From contig NZ_FOOY01000004.1 of assembly GCF_900113325.1 (NCBI RefSeq), positions 159,116-223,115 of the forward strand: a DNA stretch of 64,000 nt. The letters run 5' to 3'. Below are positions 9,663 through 17,506 of this stretch, piece after piece (the stretch's first letter is position 1; the number at the start of each line of letters is the position of its first letter). The stretch is from Sporolactobacillus nakayamae (GTDB lineage: Bacteria; Bacillota; Bacilli; Bacillales; Sporolactobacillaceae). Both the position numbers and the translations under genes were made by a program. Below the pieces are notes generated by a model, which was not told where the DNA came from, ran no database searches, and saw nothing but the letters and a program-made list of their open reading frames with translations.

Positions 9663-9925
9663 ACTCCTTCCTGTTTCTCTTTTTACTAACCTTATGAACT
9701 GAAAAAAGTCCCGCGGCTATTATTAAACCGCGGGACTCTCTTCCGGATCATTTGCCGGAAATAGGGAAAAGCCGCACAGTTTATTGACCTTGGATCGGAC
9801 AACATCAATGCGGCTTGTTGTTTAAAATGCATGAAAAACAACTTTGGCCAGCACGGATGCAAACGGAATGTGTTTGCATCTGCGTGACTCGCGAGATACA
9901 AACACTAACTAAACCAGCCAAAGTA
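9663..9925 (-). promoter_or_regulatory. Structured 5' leader of tkt-aroF-aroB (candidate riboswitch/attenuator)
   Basis: Read on the minus strand, about 260 bases before tkt form a series of helices. An outer CTTTGGC/GCCAAAG stem encloses a hairpin (GTGTTTGTATCT pairing with AGATGCAAACAC). Its right strand can instead pair with a downstream GTTTGCATC. GTTGTTT/AAACAAC, ACAAC/GTTGT and GCCGCA/TGCGGC helices follow, partly exclusive of each other, then a TTCCGG/CCGGAA hairpin and a strong terminator. No T-box sequence (GGGTGGNACC), no aromatic-rich leader peptide and no riboswitch core known to me is visible. The structure is read by eye, not folded. Confidence 0.6.
9701..9737 (-). terminator. 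Intrinsic terminator within the tkt leader
   Basis: On the minus strand AGTCCCGCGG and CCGCGGGACT form a 10-bp GC-rich stem followed directly by TTTTTT, about 50 bases before the tkt start. A terminator here would block all operon expression unless it is prevented from forming, so conditional read-through is implied. Confidence 0.85.
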
Positions 9926-10082
9926 ATAATATCGATTGTTTTGGAAACAACTTTTTTGTTTTATCATCATTTTAAAAACTCCTAAACCAGTTGGTGTGAA
10001 ATACAATAACAATTTGTATGATAAATGTCAAGACAAATTTGAAAAAAGAAAATTGTCATTCGATGTCAATCGCTTCCGTGGA

Positions 10083-10111
10083 TTGACAGAGTTCAGATTG
10101 CGTGCTACGCT
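10083..10111 (+). promoter_or_regulatory. Promoter of aroD
   Basis: A consensus -35 TTGACA (10083-10088), a 17-bp spacer and TACGCT (10106-10111) stand about 30 bp before the aroD start. It is SigA type with a weak -10. Confidence 0.65.
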
Positions 10112-10141
10112 CTCGATAAAAAACAGAAAAGAAGGAAAACG

Positions 10142-10894
10142 ATGAGTGCTGTCTTATTAAAAAATTTAATGATCGGGTCCGGTCGGCAGAAAATCTGTGT
10201 TCCGATCACTGCCGGTACGCCTGAAGAAGCAGTGAACTCGGCTGAACAGATTCTTAAAGGTCCGGTTGATTTTATTGAATGGCGTATTGATTATATGAAA
10301 AACAGTTCTTTGATCACTATTTTGGATACCGCAGATCAGCTTCAAGCCGTGTTGGGTCAAATTCCTCTGCTCGCCACATTCAGAAGCGTAGATGAAGGAG
10401 GAAAACAATCAATCGGGGAAGAGGACTATTTCCAACTTTACGCCACATTGGCGAAGCAGAAACTTGCAGACGCATTCGATTTGGAACTGTCTCGTCCGGC
10501 TGAGACCCGAATGCGTTTAGTGAAACGGTTACATGAGATGGGAAGTAAGGTCGTCTTCAGCGCGCACCATTTTTCATGTACTCCGTCCGAGTCTGTGATC
10601 ATTTCGACCTTGAAAAAGATGGAGGCCGAACACGCGGATATCGCAAAAATCGCGGTAATGCCCTGCTCGCCGGCGGATGTGCTGGCTTTAATGAATGCAA
10701 CCTTAAAAGCGAGTGAAACAATGACGGTGCCAATTGTCTCAATGTCCATGGGGACTTTGGGCAAATTGTCAAGAATCAGTGGCGCAATTACAGGATCGGC
10801 GGTTACGTTCGGTAGCGTAGATCAAGCCTCTGCTCCCGGTCAGATTGAATTGAAATTTTTGAAACAGGTACTGAATGAATTGTCTGCAAATTAA
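10142..10894 (+). CDS. aroD: 3-dehydroquinate dehydratase, type I
   Basis: This Schiff-base enzyme converts 3-dehydroquinate to 3-dehydroshikimate, shikimate pathway step 3. The EWR motif (E46, R48), the paired histidines at 142-143 (SAHHF) and the Schiff-base lysine K169 (ADIAKIAVMP) are visible, as is the C-terminal SGAITGSAVTFG-type substrate loop. GAAGGAAAA precedes the ATG. It is divergent from the tkt-aroF-aroB operon, so together the locus covers the pathway from sugar phosphates to dehydroshikimate; aroE, aroK, aroA and aroC are not in the window. Confidence 0.94.
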   Translation: MSAVLLKNLMIGSGRQKICVPITAGTPEEAVNSAEQILKGPVDFIEWRIDYMKNSSLITILDTADQLQAVLGQIPLLATFRSVDEGGKQSIGEEDYFQLYATLAKQKLADAFDLELSRPAETRMRLVKRLHEMGSKVVFSAHHFSCTPSESVIISTLKKMEAEHADIAKIAVMPCSPADVLALMNATLKASETMTVPIVSMSMGTLGKLSRISGAITGSAVTFGSVDQASAPGQIELKFLKQVLNELSAN

Positions 10895-10928
10895 ATGAGT
10901 GGATATGCGCAAATAAATACGCTCATAT

Positions 10929-10970
10929 GGCTCGCCCTCTATGAAAAGGGAGATCCGGATGAGCGCATGA
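10929..10970. terminator. Inverted repeat between aroD and ispH (probable bidirectional terminator)
   Basis: Arms GCTCATATGGCTCGCCCT and AGGGAGATCCGGATGAGC pair imperfectly around a short A-rich loop between convergent aroD and ispH. Neither side has a clean T run, so termination is only probable. Confidence 0.4.
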
Positions 10971-10996
10971 TTTGCAAACAAAGCAGATACGTTTAC

Positions 10997-11959
10997 TTAA
11001 CTTTTCCTTATTTTTACTTTCACTTTTGGCAGGATATTTTTGTTCTTCGCCGCTTGACTGTCTGTTGACCAAGTTTCGGGATTTTGCGGATCATATTGAT
11101 CGAGAAATATGATGACTTCCTTGGTGAGCTGTGTGGGTGTCGAGGCGCCCGCTGTCACGGCCACCTTCTGGACACCGTCAAGCCACTCAAGCTTAAGCTC
11201 TGAGAGATCTGCGATACGATAAGAGCGTGTATGCGCGATTTCCTTGGATACCTGTGCGAGCCGGTTTGAATTATTGCTGCGCGGATCGCCGACAACGATA
11301 AGCAAATCGGCATCCTTGGCTTGAGAGGCAACTGCTTCTTGACGTGTCTGAGTTGCTCGGCAGATCTCATTGAAATTCTCCGCTTGCGGATATTTAGATT
11401 TAATATAATTCATAATATCCATAACGTCCCACTGGCTCATGGTCGTTTGATTGGTAATTAGAATCTTGTCCGTTTCCAATTGAAGCTGATCAACATCCGC
11501 GATGGTCTCGACAAGATGGACAATTTCAGGAGCAACGCCGATCGCACCTTCTGGTTCCGGATGCCCTTTCTTGCCAATATAAATGACGTGATAGCCTTCC
11601 TTTTTCTTTTCCTGAATCAGATTGTGGGTTTTTGTAACATCAGGACAAGTCGCGTCGATCGCAGTCAACCCTTTTTCTTTGGCGATACGCCGCACTTCAG
11701 GCGAGACACCATGTGCAGTAAAGATAACCGTTCCTTGATCAATGTCATCAAGAAGGTCAATCCTTTTTTTTCCGCGAACATCAAGCGTAATGATACCGTC
11801 ATCTTTCAAAGCCTCTGTGACATGAAGGTTATGGACGATCATTCCTAATATATAAATCGGCCTTGGCAGGTCCGGATTCATGGCTGCTTGTCTGGCGATG
11901 ACCAGTGCGTCGACAACACCGTAGCAATAGCCTCGCGGTGAGACTTTAATTACGTTCAT
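10997..11959 (-). CDS. ispH: 4-hydroxy-3-methylbut-2-enyl diphosphate reductase
   Basis: This is the last enzyme of the non-mevalonate (MEP) pathway, a [4Fe-4S] protein making IPP and DMAPP. The three cluster cysteines are in GYCYGV (C12), [11 protein letters not shown] and [11 protein letters not shown]. The ATG at 11959 is chosen because GGGGAG lies 6 bases upstream; the frame extends 10 codons further without support. Length is 320 residues. IspG, the preceding step, is in the same window at 19.1 kb, as in the Bacillus yqf region. Confidence 0.94.
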   Translation of the reverse strand: MNVIKVSPRGYCYGVVDALVIARQAAMNPDLPRPIYILGMIVHNLHVTEALKDDGIITLDVRGKKRIDLLDDIDQGTVIFTAHGVSPEVRRIAKEKGLTAIDATCPDVTKTHNLIQEKKKEGYHVIYIGKKGHPEPEGAIGVAPEIVHLVETIADVDQLQLETDKILITNQTTMSQWDVMDIMNYIKSKYPQAENFNEICRATQTRQEAVASQAKDADLLIVVGDPRSNNSNRLAQVSKEIAHTRSYRIADLSELKLEWLDGVQKVAVTAGASTPTQLTKEVIIFLDQYDPQNPETWSTDSQAAKNKNILPKVKVKIRKS

Positions 11960-12050
11960 GTAAATCTCCCCGTTCTGCAGTTCCTGCATAAATTAGTTCC
12001 ATCAATCATTATAAATGAGGCAGAGAGGGAACACAATGAATCAGCAGTCA

Positions 12051-12665
12051 CTAGATATACATTCGTGGAACGGAGGGATGTGTCGGCAAATCCTCGCTAT
12101 TCATCAGCGATGCGGCGACATGTGCTTTGTGCTGTTTTGTGGTGCCTTTCACCGTTTTTGAAGCTGTTGCTGAATGGCTGGTAGCTTTGACTGACTCAGC
12201 TTTTTTTTTCTTGGCTTTCTTCGGCATATCATCTTTTTTTTTGGTTTTCGTTGGTATATCACCTTTTTCCTCAGGTTCGGTCTGTTCGCTTTTCTCTGTT
12301 GATGAATTGCCCTGAAGTCCTTTCAATGCGCCGAGAATGGCCGGAGCGTTCTTAACCAGTGGCCCAAATTGTTGAATCATAGGAAGCACGGATTGAGCCG
12401 TTTGAATCGCTTTCTGCGCATTCATAATCATTCCAACAAAGTCCAAGTTTCCTGCTGCGCCAGTCGAACCAGGTGAAAGAAACGATGAAATAAGTCCGCC
12501 GATTCCGCCTCTTGATTGAGCCTGCGGGTCGGAAATTGGAGGAACTTGAGGGGTCCTTTCGGGAAAAATGGACGGAAAGCCGCGTGTCGGAGTCATGGGC
12601 GGCGTATAGGATTGAGGCGGATTCCGGAAAAATGGCTGCTCTGGCCCATGCTCAAACGGTGGCAT
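12051..12665 (-). CDS. yqfQ: YqfQ (VrrA-like) protein
   Basis: This 204-residue low-complexity protein has a proline-rich N-terminal third (about residues 1-50), a short conserved central helical region (GGLISSFLSPG to LGALKGLQG, about 55-120) and a lysine/glutamate/threonine-rich tail. That layout and its position after ispH match the YqfQ/VrrA family of Bacillales; function is unknown, though VrrA is spore- or cell-surface-associated in some descriptions. In B. subtilis the helicase gene cshB lies between yqfQ and nfo; it is absent here. Confidence 0.7.
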   Translation of the reverse strand: MPPFEHGPEQPFFRNPPQSYTPPMTPTRGFPSIFPERTPQVPPISDPQAQSRGGIGGLISSFLSPGSTGAAGNLDFVGMIMNAQKAIQTAQSVLPMIQQFGPLVKNAPAILGALKGLQGNSSTEKSEQTEPEEKGDIPTKTKKKDDMPKKAKKKKAESVKATSHSATASKTVKGTTKQHKAHVAASLMNSEDLPTHPSVPRMYI

Positions 12666-12818
12666 GTTTCATCATTCCTTTCTTAAAAATATTCTAAAAG
12701 GATACGGGGTACTTGCTGATAGTTAGTGTATGCCATCGTGCCTAATCCGTGACAATCACTGATAAGGCGCTTGCACGGTGTCTATGGTAAAATAGCAAAG
12801 GTAGAGGAGGAGTTGTCC

Positions 12819-13712
12819 ATGCTTAGAATCGGGTCTCATGTCCATATGTCCGGTACCAAGATGCTTCTTGGCGCCAGTGAAGAGGCAGTGTCATTCGGAG
12901 AAAATGTAATGATGATTTATACAGGAGCGCCACAAAATACCGTCAGAAAACCGATTGAAAAGTTAAATATTGAGGCCGGCCATAAACATATGAAGGAGAA
13001 CGGTGTTGAGGAACTAGTCGTTCATGCTCCATATATTATTAATATAGCCAATACGGTAAAACCAGAGACTTTTGCATTAGGTGTCTCATTCCTTCGTAAA
13101 GAAATTGACCGAGCGGAGGCCATTGGCGCAAAACAAATCGTTCTTCATCCGGGCGCACATGTTGGCGCAGGTGTTGACGCAGGTATAAATAAAATTATTG
13201 AAGGACTGAATGAGGTCCTTGAAGAAAGGGACAAGGTTCAGATTGCGCTTGAGACGATGGCAGGAAAAGGCAGTGAATGCGGCTTTCAATTTGAGCATCT
13301 CGCGCAAATTATCTATGGAGTGAATTTGAATGAAAAACTGTCAATCTGCTTCGATACGTGCCATACAAATGACGCAGGTTATTCAGTGGCCGAGGACTTT
13401 GATGGCGTGCTTAATGAATTCGATCATATTGTCGGTGTCGAACATATTAAAGTGATTCATGTGAATGACAGTAAAAATGCGCAAGGCGCGCGCAAAGACC
13501 GCCATGAAAATATCGGGCTTGGTACAATCGGTTTCAACGCGTTAAATTATATTGTGCATCATCCGCAGCTTGAAGCTCTTCCAAAAATTTTGGAAACACC
13601 ATACGTCGGTGCGGACAAGAAAAGTAAGAAGCCGCCATATAAGTACGAAATCGACATGTTTAAAGAGCAAAAATATAATGAAAAGCTGATTCAAGATATT
13701 GAAGCCGGATAA
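12819..13712 (+). CDS. nfo: Endonuclease IV
   Basis: This is an AP endonuclease of base-excision repair with three Zn ions in a TIM barrel. Ligand blocks are visible: GSHVHMSG at the start, VVHAPY-type block, [52 protein letters not shown] and ILETPY. The ATG at 12819 follows AGAGGAGG; upstream in-frame codons are not supported. The 297 residues equal the B. subtilis enzyme, which is present in dormant spores. It is divergent from yqfQ. Confidence 0.96.
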   Translation: MLRIGSHVHMSGTKMLLGASEEAVSFGENVMMIYTGAPQNTVRKPIEKLNIEAGHKHMKENGVEELVVHAPYIINIANTVKPETFALGVSFLRKEIDRAEAIGAKQIVLHPGAHVGAGVDAGINKIIEGLNEVLEERDKVQIALETMAGKGSECGFQFEHLAQIIYGVNLNEKLSICFDTCHTNDAGYSVAEDFDGVLNEFDHIVGVEHIKVIHVNDSKNAQGARKDRHENIGLGTIGFNALNYIVHHPQLEALPKILETPYVGADKKSKKPPYKYEIDMFKEQKYNEKLIQDIEAG

Positions 13713-13733
13713 GGCTAAGATCTTTGGAGTGGT

Positions 13734-13775
13734 GAAAACCGGAGTCCCTATGCAGGACTCCGGTTTTCATTTTTA
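13734..13775. terminator. Bidirectional terminator between nfo and yqfT
   Basis: GAAAACCGGAGTCC and AGGACTCCGGTTTTC form a 13- to 14-bp stem with a 6-base loop, followed by T-rich sequence on the plus strand and lying between convergent genes. Confidence 0.92.
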
Positions 13776-13787
13776 CTTTATTTAGGT

Positions 13788-14051
13788 TCAAAATCCTTTG
13801 GCTAATTGCTCAAACTGTTTTTGCAAGCTTTCAGCAAGTTCAGGACCAATTTCCTCATCAAGAATGAGTCGAAGCTGCTTTTGCCCCGCAGGTTGAAACA
13901 CGTTTATATTTTTGTTCTGCACACGCATAGCAACATTTTCTGCTTGTTGTTTTGTAACCGGAATAGAGTATTGTCGCGCATATTGATAGAGCTCTGCAGG
14001 TGTTATTTGATTCATTTTCTGAATCACTAGCTGCTCAATAATTGGATTCAA
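13788..14051 (-). CDS. yqfT: YqfT-like protein (DUF2624)
   Basis: This short helical protein reads NPIIEQLVIQKMNQITPAELYQYARQY..., with the ITKQQA/AENVAMRVQ pattern of the YqfT (DUF2624) family, function unknown. I place the start at the TTG 14051 because GGGGTG lies 7 bases upstream; an ATG ten codons earlier (14081) has no ribosome site. It keeps its usual place beside nfo, but here it is convergent to it. Confidence 0.65.
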   Translation of the reverse strand: MNPIIEQLVIQKMNQITPAELYQYARQYSIPVTKQQAENVAMRVQNKNINVFQPAGQKQLRLILDEEIGPELAESLQKQFEQLAKGF

Positions 14052-14346
14052 AAGCGTCACCCCAATCCATTTAGAATGCATTCATTGAATAGACTATGAC
14101 TGCGCAAATAAAATGATGTCAGCTTTTGAACGATTGATTTTTCTGAAAAATGTCGGAACTTGTCTAACAATAATTGCCATTAAAAAGTGCCATAGAGTCG
14201 ATGATTAAAGTATAATTAAGGAAAATAAGAGCGACATAAAAAGAGAAAAAGTACCTAAAGCTTCTGCGCAAATAAAATAGGAAATCGGCACAGGTAGGTA
14301 TGTTTTATTTTTGGGGAATGGTGAGGGTTGTTACTAATACAGAGGA

Positions 14347-15336
14347 GTGATCATCATTATTTACCGAGAGTCCTTTCTTTCTGTTTCAGAAAAAGATCAA
14401 TTTGAAGAACAATTATCTGTGGAAATACGTTTTTGCATAAATTCTGACGGCTATATTTTAGAGTGCAATAAAAAGGGACAAGCATTAGTAGAACGATATG
14501 GGCCGTATTTTCTTCATTTTTTTCCGGACCATACCGCATGTGAGGCGAAAGATTATTTGGACGCGATCATGAAAAGTGATGATATCGTCTCCGCCTTGCT
14601 TTGTGATAAATTAAGTGATCGAGATCTTGGCACTTTATATAATGGCATTTCGAAGGATGGGAAAATTATTTTGGTTGGCTACCGGACCCAAATGTTTACT
14701 CATCTTGCAGGCGAAATCGTCCATGAATTACGAAATCCGTTAACTGTCATTAAAGGATTTATTCAGTTATGCGGCTATACAAAAGAATATGACAAATACC
14801 AACCGGTAATCTTATCGGAAATTGATCGTATGTATACGATTTTAGAGAATTTCTTGACATTGTCGTTAAGAAAAAGCAAGTGCCAACGTATGAATCCTGA
14901 TGAGGTATGCAAATCGCTTATTTCATTATTATCGGCGGAATGCGTTGTTAATAAGGTTAGACTTGATTATGATATCGCTTATTCTGAGAGCGTATGCAAA
15001 ATTGATCTTGATAAAATTAAGCAAGTCATGATTAACTTACTGCGTAATGCATTGGAGGCTTTTGACGAGCATACCGGTGAAAAAAAGATCATGTTTCGCG
15101 GCAGTGTTGAGGATAATGGCTATCGCTTTTCATTAATTGACAACGGACCGGGTATGGAAACTGATGTGCTGAACAATTTGGGCAAACCTTTATTCACAAC
15201 AAAGGCAAAGGGAACAGGTATTGGCTTATCCTTGTGCAAGAAAATTATTGCCGACCATCAGGGTACTTTTTGTATCAGCAGTGTTAATGGAAAAGGCACG
15301 ACTGTCAGCTTTTTTCTTCCGTTTGTATCGCCATAA
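14347..15336 (+). CDS. Soluble sensor histidine kinase (sporulation-kinase-like)
   Basis: The protein has no membrane segment. Residues 20-115 resemble a PAS-like sensor (FCINSDGYILECNKKG...), followed by a DHp domain with the phospho-acceptor H126 in AGEIVHELRNPL. The ATP lid carries N234 (INLLRNALEAF), DNGPGM at 265-270 and GTGIGLSLC near 290. The H-box and dimer domain are the type found in KinA-KinE kinases that feed Spo0F, but no partner regulator is adjacent, so that role is inference. The start is odd: AGAGGAG overlaps the GTG at 14347, leaving no spacing; an ATT at 14356 would be at normal distance. Confidence 0.85.
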   Translation: MIIIIYRESFLSVSEKDQFEEQLSVEIRFCINSDGYILECNKKGQALVERYGPYFLHFFPDHTACEAKDYLDAIMKSDDIVSALLCDKLSDRDLGTLYNGISKDGKIILVGYRTQMFTHLAGEIVHELRNPLTVIKGFIQLCGYTKEYDKYQPVILSEIDRMYTILENFLTLSLRKSKCQRMNPDEVCKSLISLLSAECVVNKVRLDYDIAYSESVCKIDLDKIKQVMINLLRNALEAFDEHTGEKKIMFRGSVEDNGYRFSLIDNGPGMETDVLNNLGKPLFTTKAKGTGIGLSLCKKIIADHQGTFCISSVNGKGTTVSFFLPFVSP

Positions 15337-15421
15337 TCATTATTTCCATAATGTACATCTGTGAAAATGATCATTCTGAGTCACACTATAGCTGATCCTA
15401 AAATGAAAGCGAGGGGTCATT

Positions 15422-15784
15422 GTGGCTGATAAGGATCATTTTCACAATGAAGACTCATTGTACGATAAGCAGAGTGCCTATCATAATGAGGAGTATGCGA
15501 GGGAATTGGCTGCCGATCAATATGATCCGGAAGCGGGAGGATCTCGAGCGGACGATGACCATTCGGATCATCGACGTGTTCTTGAAGGCGGAAAAGGTGT
15601 TGGCTGGCTCGCGCTTGTTTTCTCCGTGATTGCTTTGTTCTTTTTGCCGATTGTCCTGGGCATTGCCGGTATCATTATCGGCTATATTGCGCTCAGGGAA
15701 GGCGCGCGAACTCTTGGAGGATGGGCGATCGGTATTGGCTGTTTAGCTGTGCTGATTCAGTTGCTTTCACCACTATTTTGGTAA
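15422..15784 (+). CDS. Membrane protein, YqfX-like (DUF4190-type)
   Basis: Residues 1-55 are hydrophilic and rich in His, Asp and Glu (KDHFHNEDSLYDKQSAYHNEE). They are followed by two transmembrane helices (about 62-85 and 98-120) separated by the IALREGARTLGGWAIG loop, the signature of small DUF4190-type membrane proteins. GTG at 15422 follows GAGGGGTC. Its place before ispG is like that of yqfX in B. subtilis; function is unknown. The histidine-rich head could bind metal, which is a guess. Confidence 0.65.
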   Translation: MADKDHFHNEDSLYDKQSAYHNEEYARELAADQYDPEAGGSRADDDHSDHRRVLEGGKGVGWLALVFSVIALFFLPIVLGIAGIIIGYIALREGARTLGGWAIGIGCLAVLIQLLSPLFW

Positions 15785-15828
15785 CAAATAAAAGAACCCT
15801 TACAAAAAATAAGGGTTCTTTTATTTGC
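15785..15828. terminator. Terminator after the YqfX-like gene
   Basis: AATAAAAGAACCCTTA and TAAGGGTTCTTTTATT form a perfect 16-bp stem around a short A-rich loop. Confidence 0.93.
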
Positions 15829-15913
15829 ATAAGCATATTTGTAGAATGATGTATGTGATGCATGTTACACTTAAAACGTAATTATTTGAACTTTATAAAA
15901 GGGAATGAGTGCT

Positions 15914-16492
15914 ATGGATACGATTGAAGCGATAAAAACAAGGCGATCGGTGCGTAAGGTATCGGATCAAAAACCTTCTAAAGAACTGATTGAACAAATT
16001 CTGGATGCAGCAAGACGCGCGCCAAATCATATGAATACGGAACCATGGCATTTTATCGTGCTAACAGGTGAAGGCAGGAACAAGCTTGGTGAAGTATACG
16101 GAAAGATCAACCAGAAAGGTCTTGAAGGTGAGAGCCAAGAAAATCTTAATGCTGCCTATGACAAAGGGCTGGCAAGTGCCAAACGTGCGCCAGTCATCAT
16201 TGTTGTGACCATGGAACCAAGTGACAATCCACGCGCTATTGAAGTTGAAGACATCGAAGCTACTGCTTGTGCGACTCAAAACTTGATGCTTGCCGCTCAC
16301 GCACTCGGGCTAGGCACAATGTGGCGTACGGGCGGCGCCGCCTATACTGAAGAAGCAAAAAAACAATTTGGTGTTAGTGATAAGGGCAGAGTGCTAGGCT
16401 TTATTTATGTTGGCTATCAAGCGGAAGGGACCACACCGAAAGTTCCTGAACGCAAATCCGTAGCCGAGGTCACCGAATGGGTAGACGCTTAA
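15914..16492 (+). CDS. Nitroreductase family protein
   Basis: This flavin reductase of the NfsA/FRP fold starts DTIEAIKTRRSVRKVSDQKPS (the RRSVR phosphate-binding motif). It carries APNHMNTEPWHF and, near the C-terminal half, ACATQNLMLAAHALGLGTMWRTGG, which is characteristic of YdjA/YfkO-type nitroreductases using FMN. The substrate cannot be predicted. The ATG at 15914 sits nine bases from AAAAGGGA; the earlier ATG at 15905 is too close to it. The gene stands alone between two terminators and is not part of the Bacillus yqf order, so it is probably acquired or moved. Confidence 0.88.
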   Translation: MDTIEAIKTRRSVRKVSDQKPSKELIEQILDAARRAPNHMNTEPWHFIVLTGEGRNKLGEVYGKINQKGLEGESQENLNAAYDKGLASAKRAPVIIVVTMEPSDNPRAIEVEDIEATACATQNLMLAAHALGLGTMWRTGGAAYTEEAKKQFGVSDKGRVLGFIYVGYQAEGTTPKVPERKSVAEVTEWVDA

Positions 16493-16520
16493 TCATTTCG
16501 GAAAATAGATGAATAATCAG

Positions 16521-16551
16521 TTCAAGACCGGATATTCTCCGGTCTTTTTTG
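16521..16551 (+). terminator. Terminator after the nitroreductase gene
   Basis: AAGACCGGA and TCCGGTCTT form a 9-bp stem with a 5-base loop and a T tail. Confidence 0.92.
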
Positions 16552-16615
16552 CAAGTACGGCGATAAGGTAAGATTAAGATTCGATTGGGTAATCAGGTTA
16601 GCGCCCAATCTGAGA

Positions 16616-16806
16616 AATAAACGGAAAAATTCCGCTTAATTAGAAGTTGAATGAAAAAATTGCTTAAATAGACGGAGAAATTCCGCTTATCGAAGCGAAA
16701 AACGTGAAAATGGAGGATTTTTCCGTACATAAGCGGAAAAATTACCCTTATTTACCTGTAGAACAAGCGCCAGGATGCATATAACCGGAAAATCTCCGCT
16801 TATTTT
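16616..16806. repeat. Four copies of a short palindromic CCGCTTAT repeat
   Basis: The core (A)CGGAAAAATTCCGCTTA occurs at 16621-16637, as CGGAGAAATTCCGCTTAT at 16673-16690, in inverted form TTTTTCCGTACATAAGCGGAAAAATT at 16718-16743 (two half units), and as CCGGAAAATCTCCGCTTAT at 16785-16803. Each unit is itself an inverted repeat. The arrangement resembles REP-like intergenic repeats of Bacillaceae. Confidence 0.7.
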
Positions 16807-16850
16807 ATTCCGGCCACGTTACTTAATCAAGGATCAAAATGATTTGTTAG

Positions 16851-17362
16851 AAAACTTGGCTTCGCCAAGCCTCTGGCGAAGGCGAAGACTTAGTTGCGAC
16901 GGCCATGGACGGCCTAGTGTCCGGTGAGCCGCAGGACGCGGCGTTTTTTCGGACCGCTTACACTCGTTTCCTTTAGATGTTTTCTTATACTTTCCTGCCA
17001 GTGTGAACTAGAACTGTTTGTTCAAGACAAGCTTGATGATTCAAAACCGCATTTAGCGAAAGCCATCAAATCCTATGGGAATAAGGACCAGGCGCTTTTT
17101 GCCCGGTTTTTATTACAAGTAAAGAAAGTATAAGATCTTGAGCATGCTGAACCAGAAAAAATATCCAGACACGAAAGCGCGAGACGCCTGCGGGACCAGC
17201 GAGCCAGGGGAGACCCCGCAGATAAGAGCATGTATGAGGAGGCTCCCGGATCGCCCGCGGCAAGCGAGCAGCTGAAGTGTCGTTCAAGTCACAAGGTTGA
17301 TGGATCAAAGCCGCGTGCAGAATGATAGCCAAGGACCGGGCTGTGCCCGGTTTTTATTATCC
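16851..17362. repeat. GC-rich intergenic repeat region, with a duplicated terminator module
   Basis: From 16858 a GC-rich stretch carries nested palindromes (CTTGGCTTCGCCAAG; GGCCATGGACGGCC). A second GC-rich element at about 17170-17282 (GAGACGCCTGCGGGACCAGC ... GAGGAGGCTCCCGG ... GCCCGCGG) resembles a dispersed repeat common in Bacillaceae. It is flanked by two related modules (about 17027-17115 and 17284-17362), each with CAAG-tract, GATGATTCAAA/GATGGATCAAA and an AAGGACC..GCCCGGTTTTTATTA terminator. No believable gene is seen across 16552-17506: short open frames here have no ribosome site. Confidence 0.55.
17329..17360 (+). terminator. Terminator at the end of the repeat region
   Basis: CCGGGC TGT GCCCGG followed by TTTTTATTA; it would insulate the glycosyltransferase gene from upstream transcription. 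Confidence 0.8.
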
Positions 17363-17506
17363 AGTTAATCGTGTAATGCCGTTCTGATATTTTTGCCGTG
17401 TTAAGCCAATAACACATTTTTACCGGGCCATATGTCATAAATCCATTCACTAGGTCATAGTAATGATTCAAATGCTTGTACATGTGAAATGGAAGGGATT
17501 TGGGAT

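Noticed and set aside
9692-9901. Open frame of 69 codons on the minus strand in the tkt leader
   Set aside because: It begins with TTG without a ribosome site and overlaps the paired strands of the leader and the terminator; residues give no protein-like pattern.
9663-9925. T-box riboswitch for aromatic aminoacyl-tRNA
   Set aside because: No GGGTGGNACCGCG antiterminator sequence and no specifier-loop pattern is present on either strand.
16924-17133. Open frame of 69 codons in the repeat region
   Set aside because: No ribosome site; it starts in a GC-rich palindromic repeat and ends in a duplicated terminator module.
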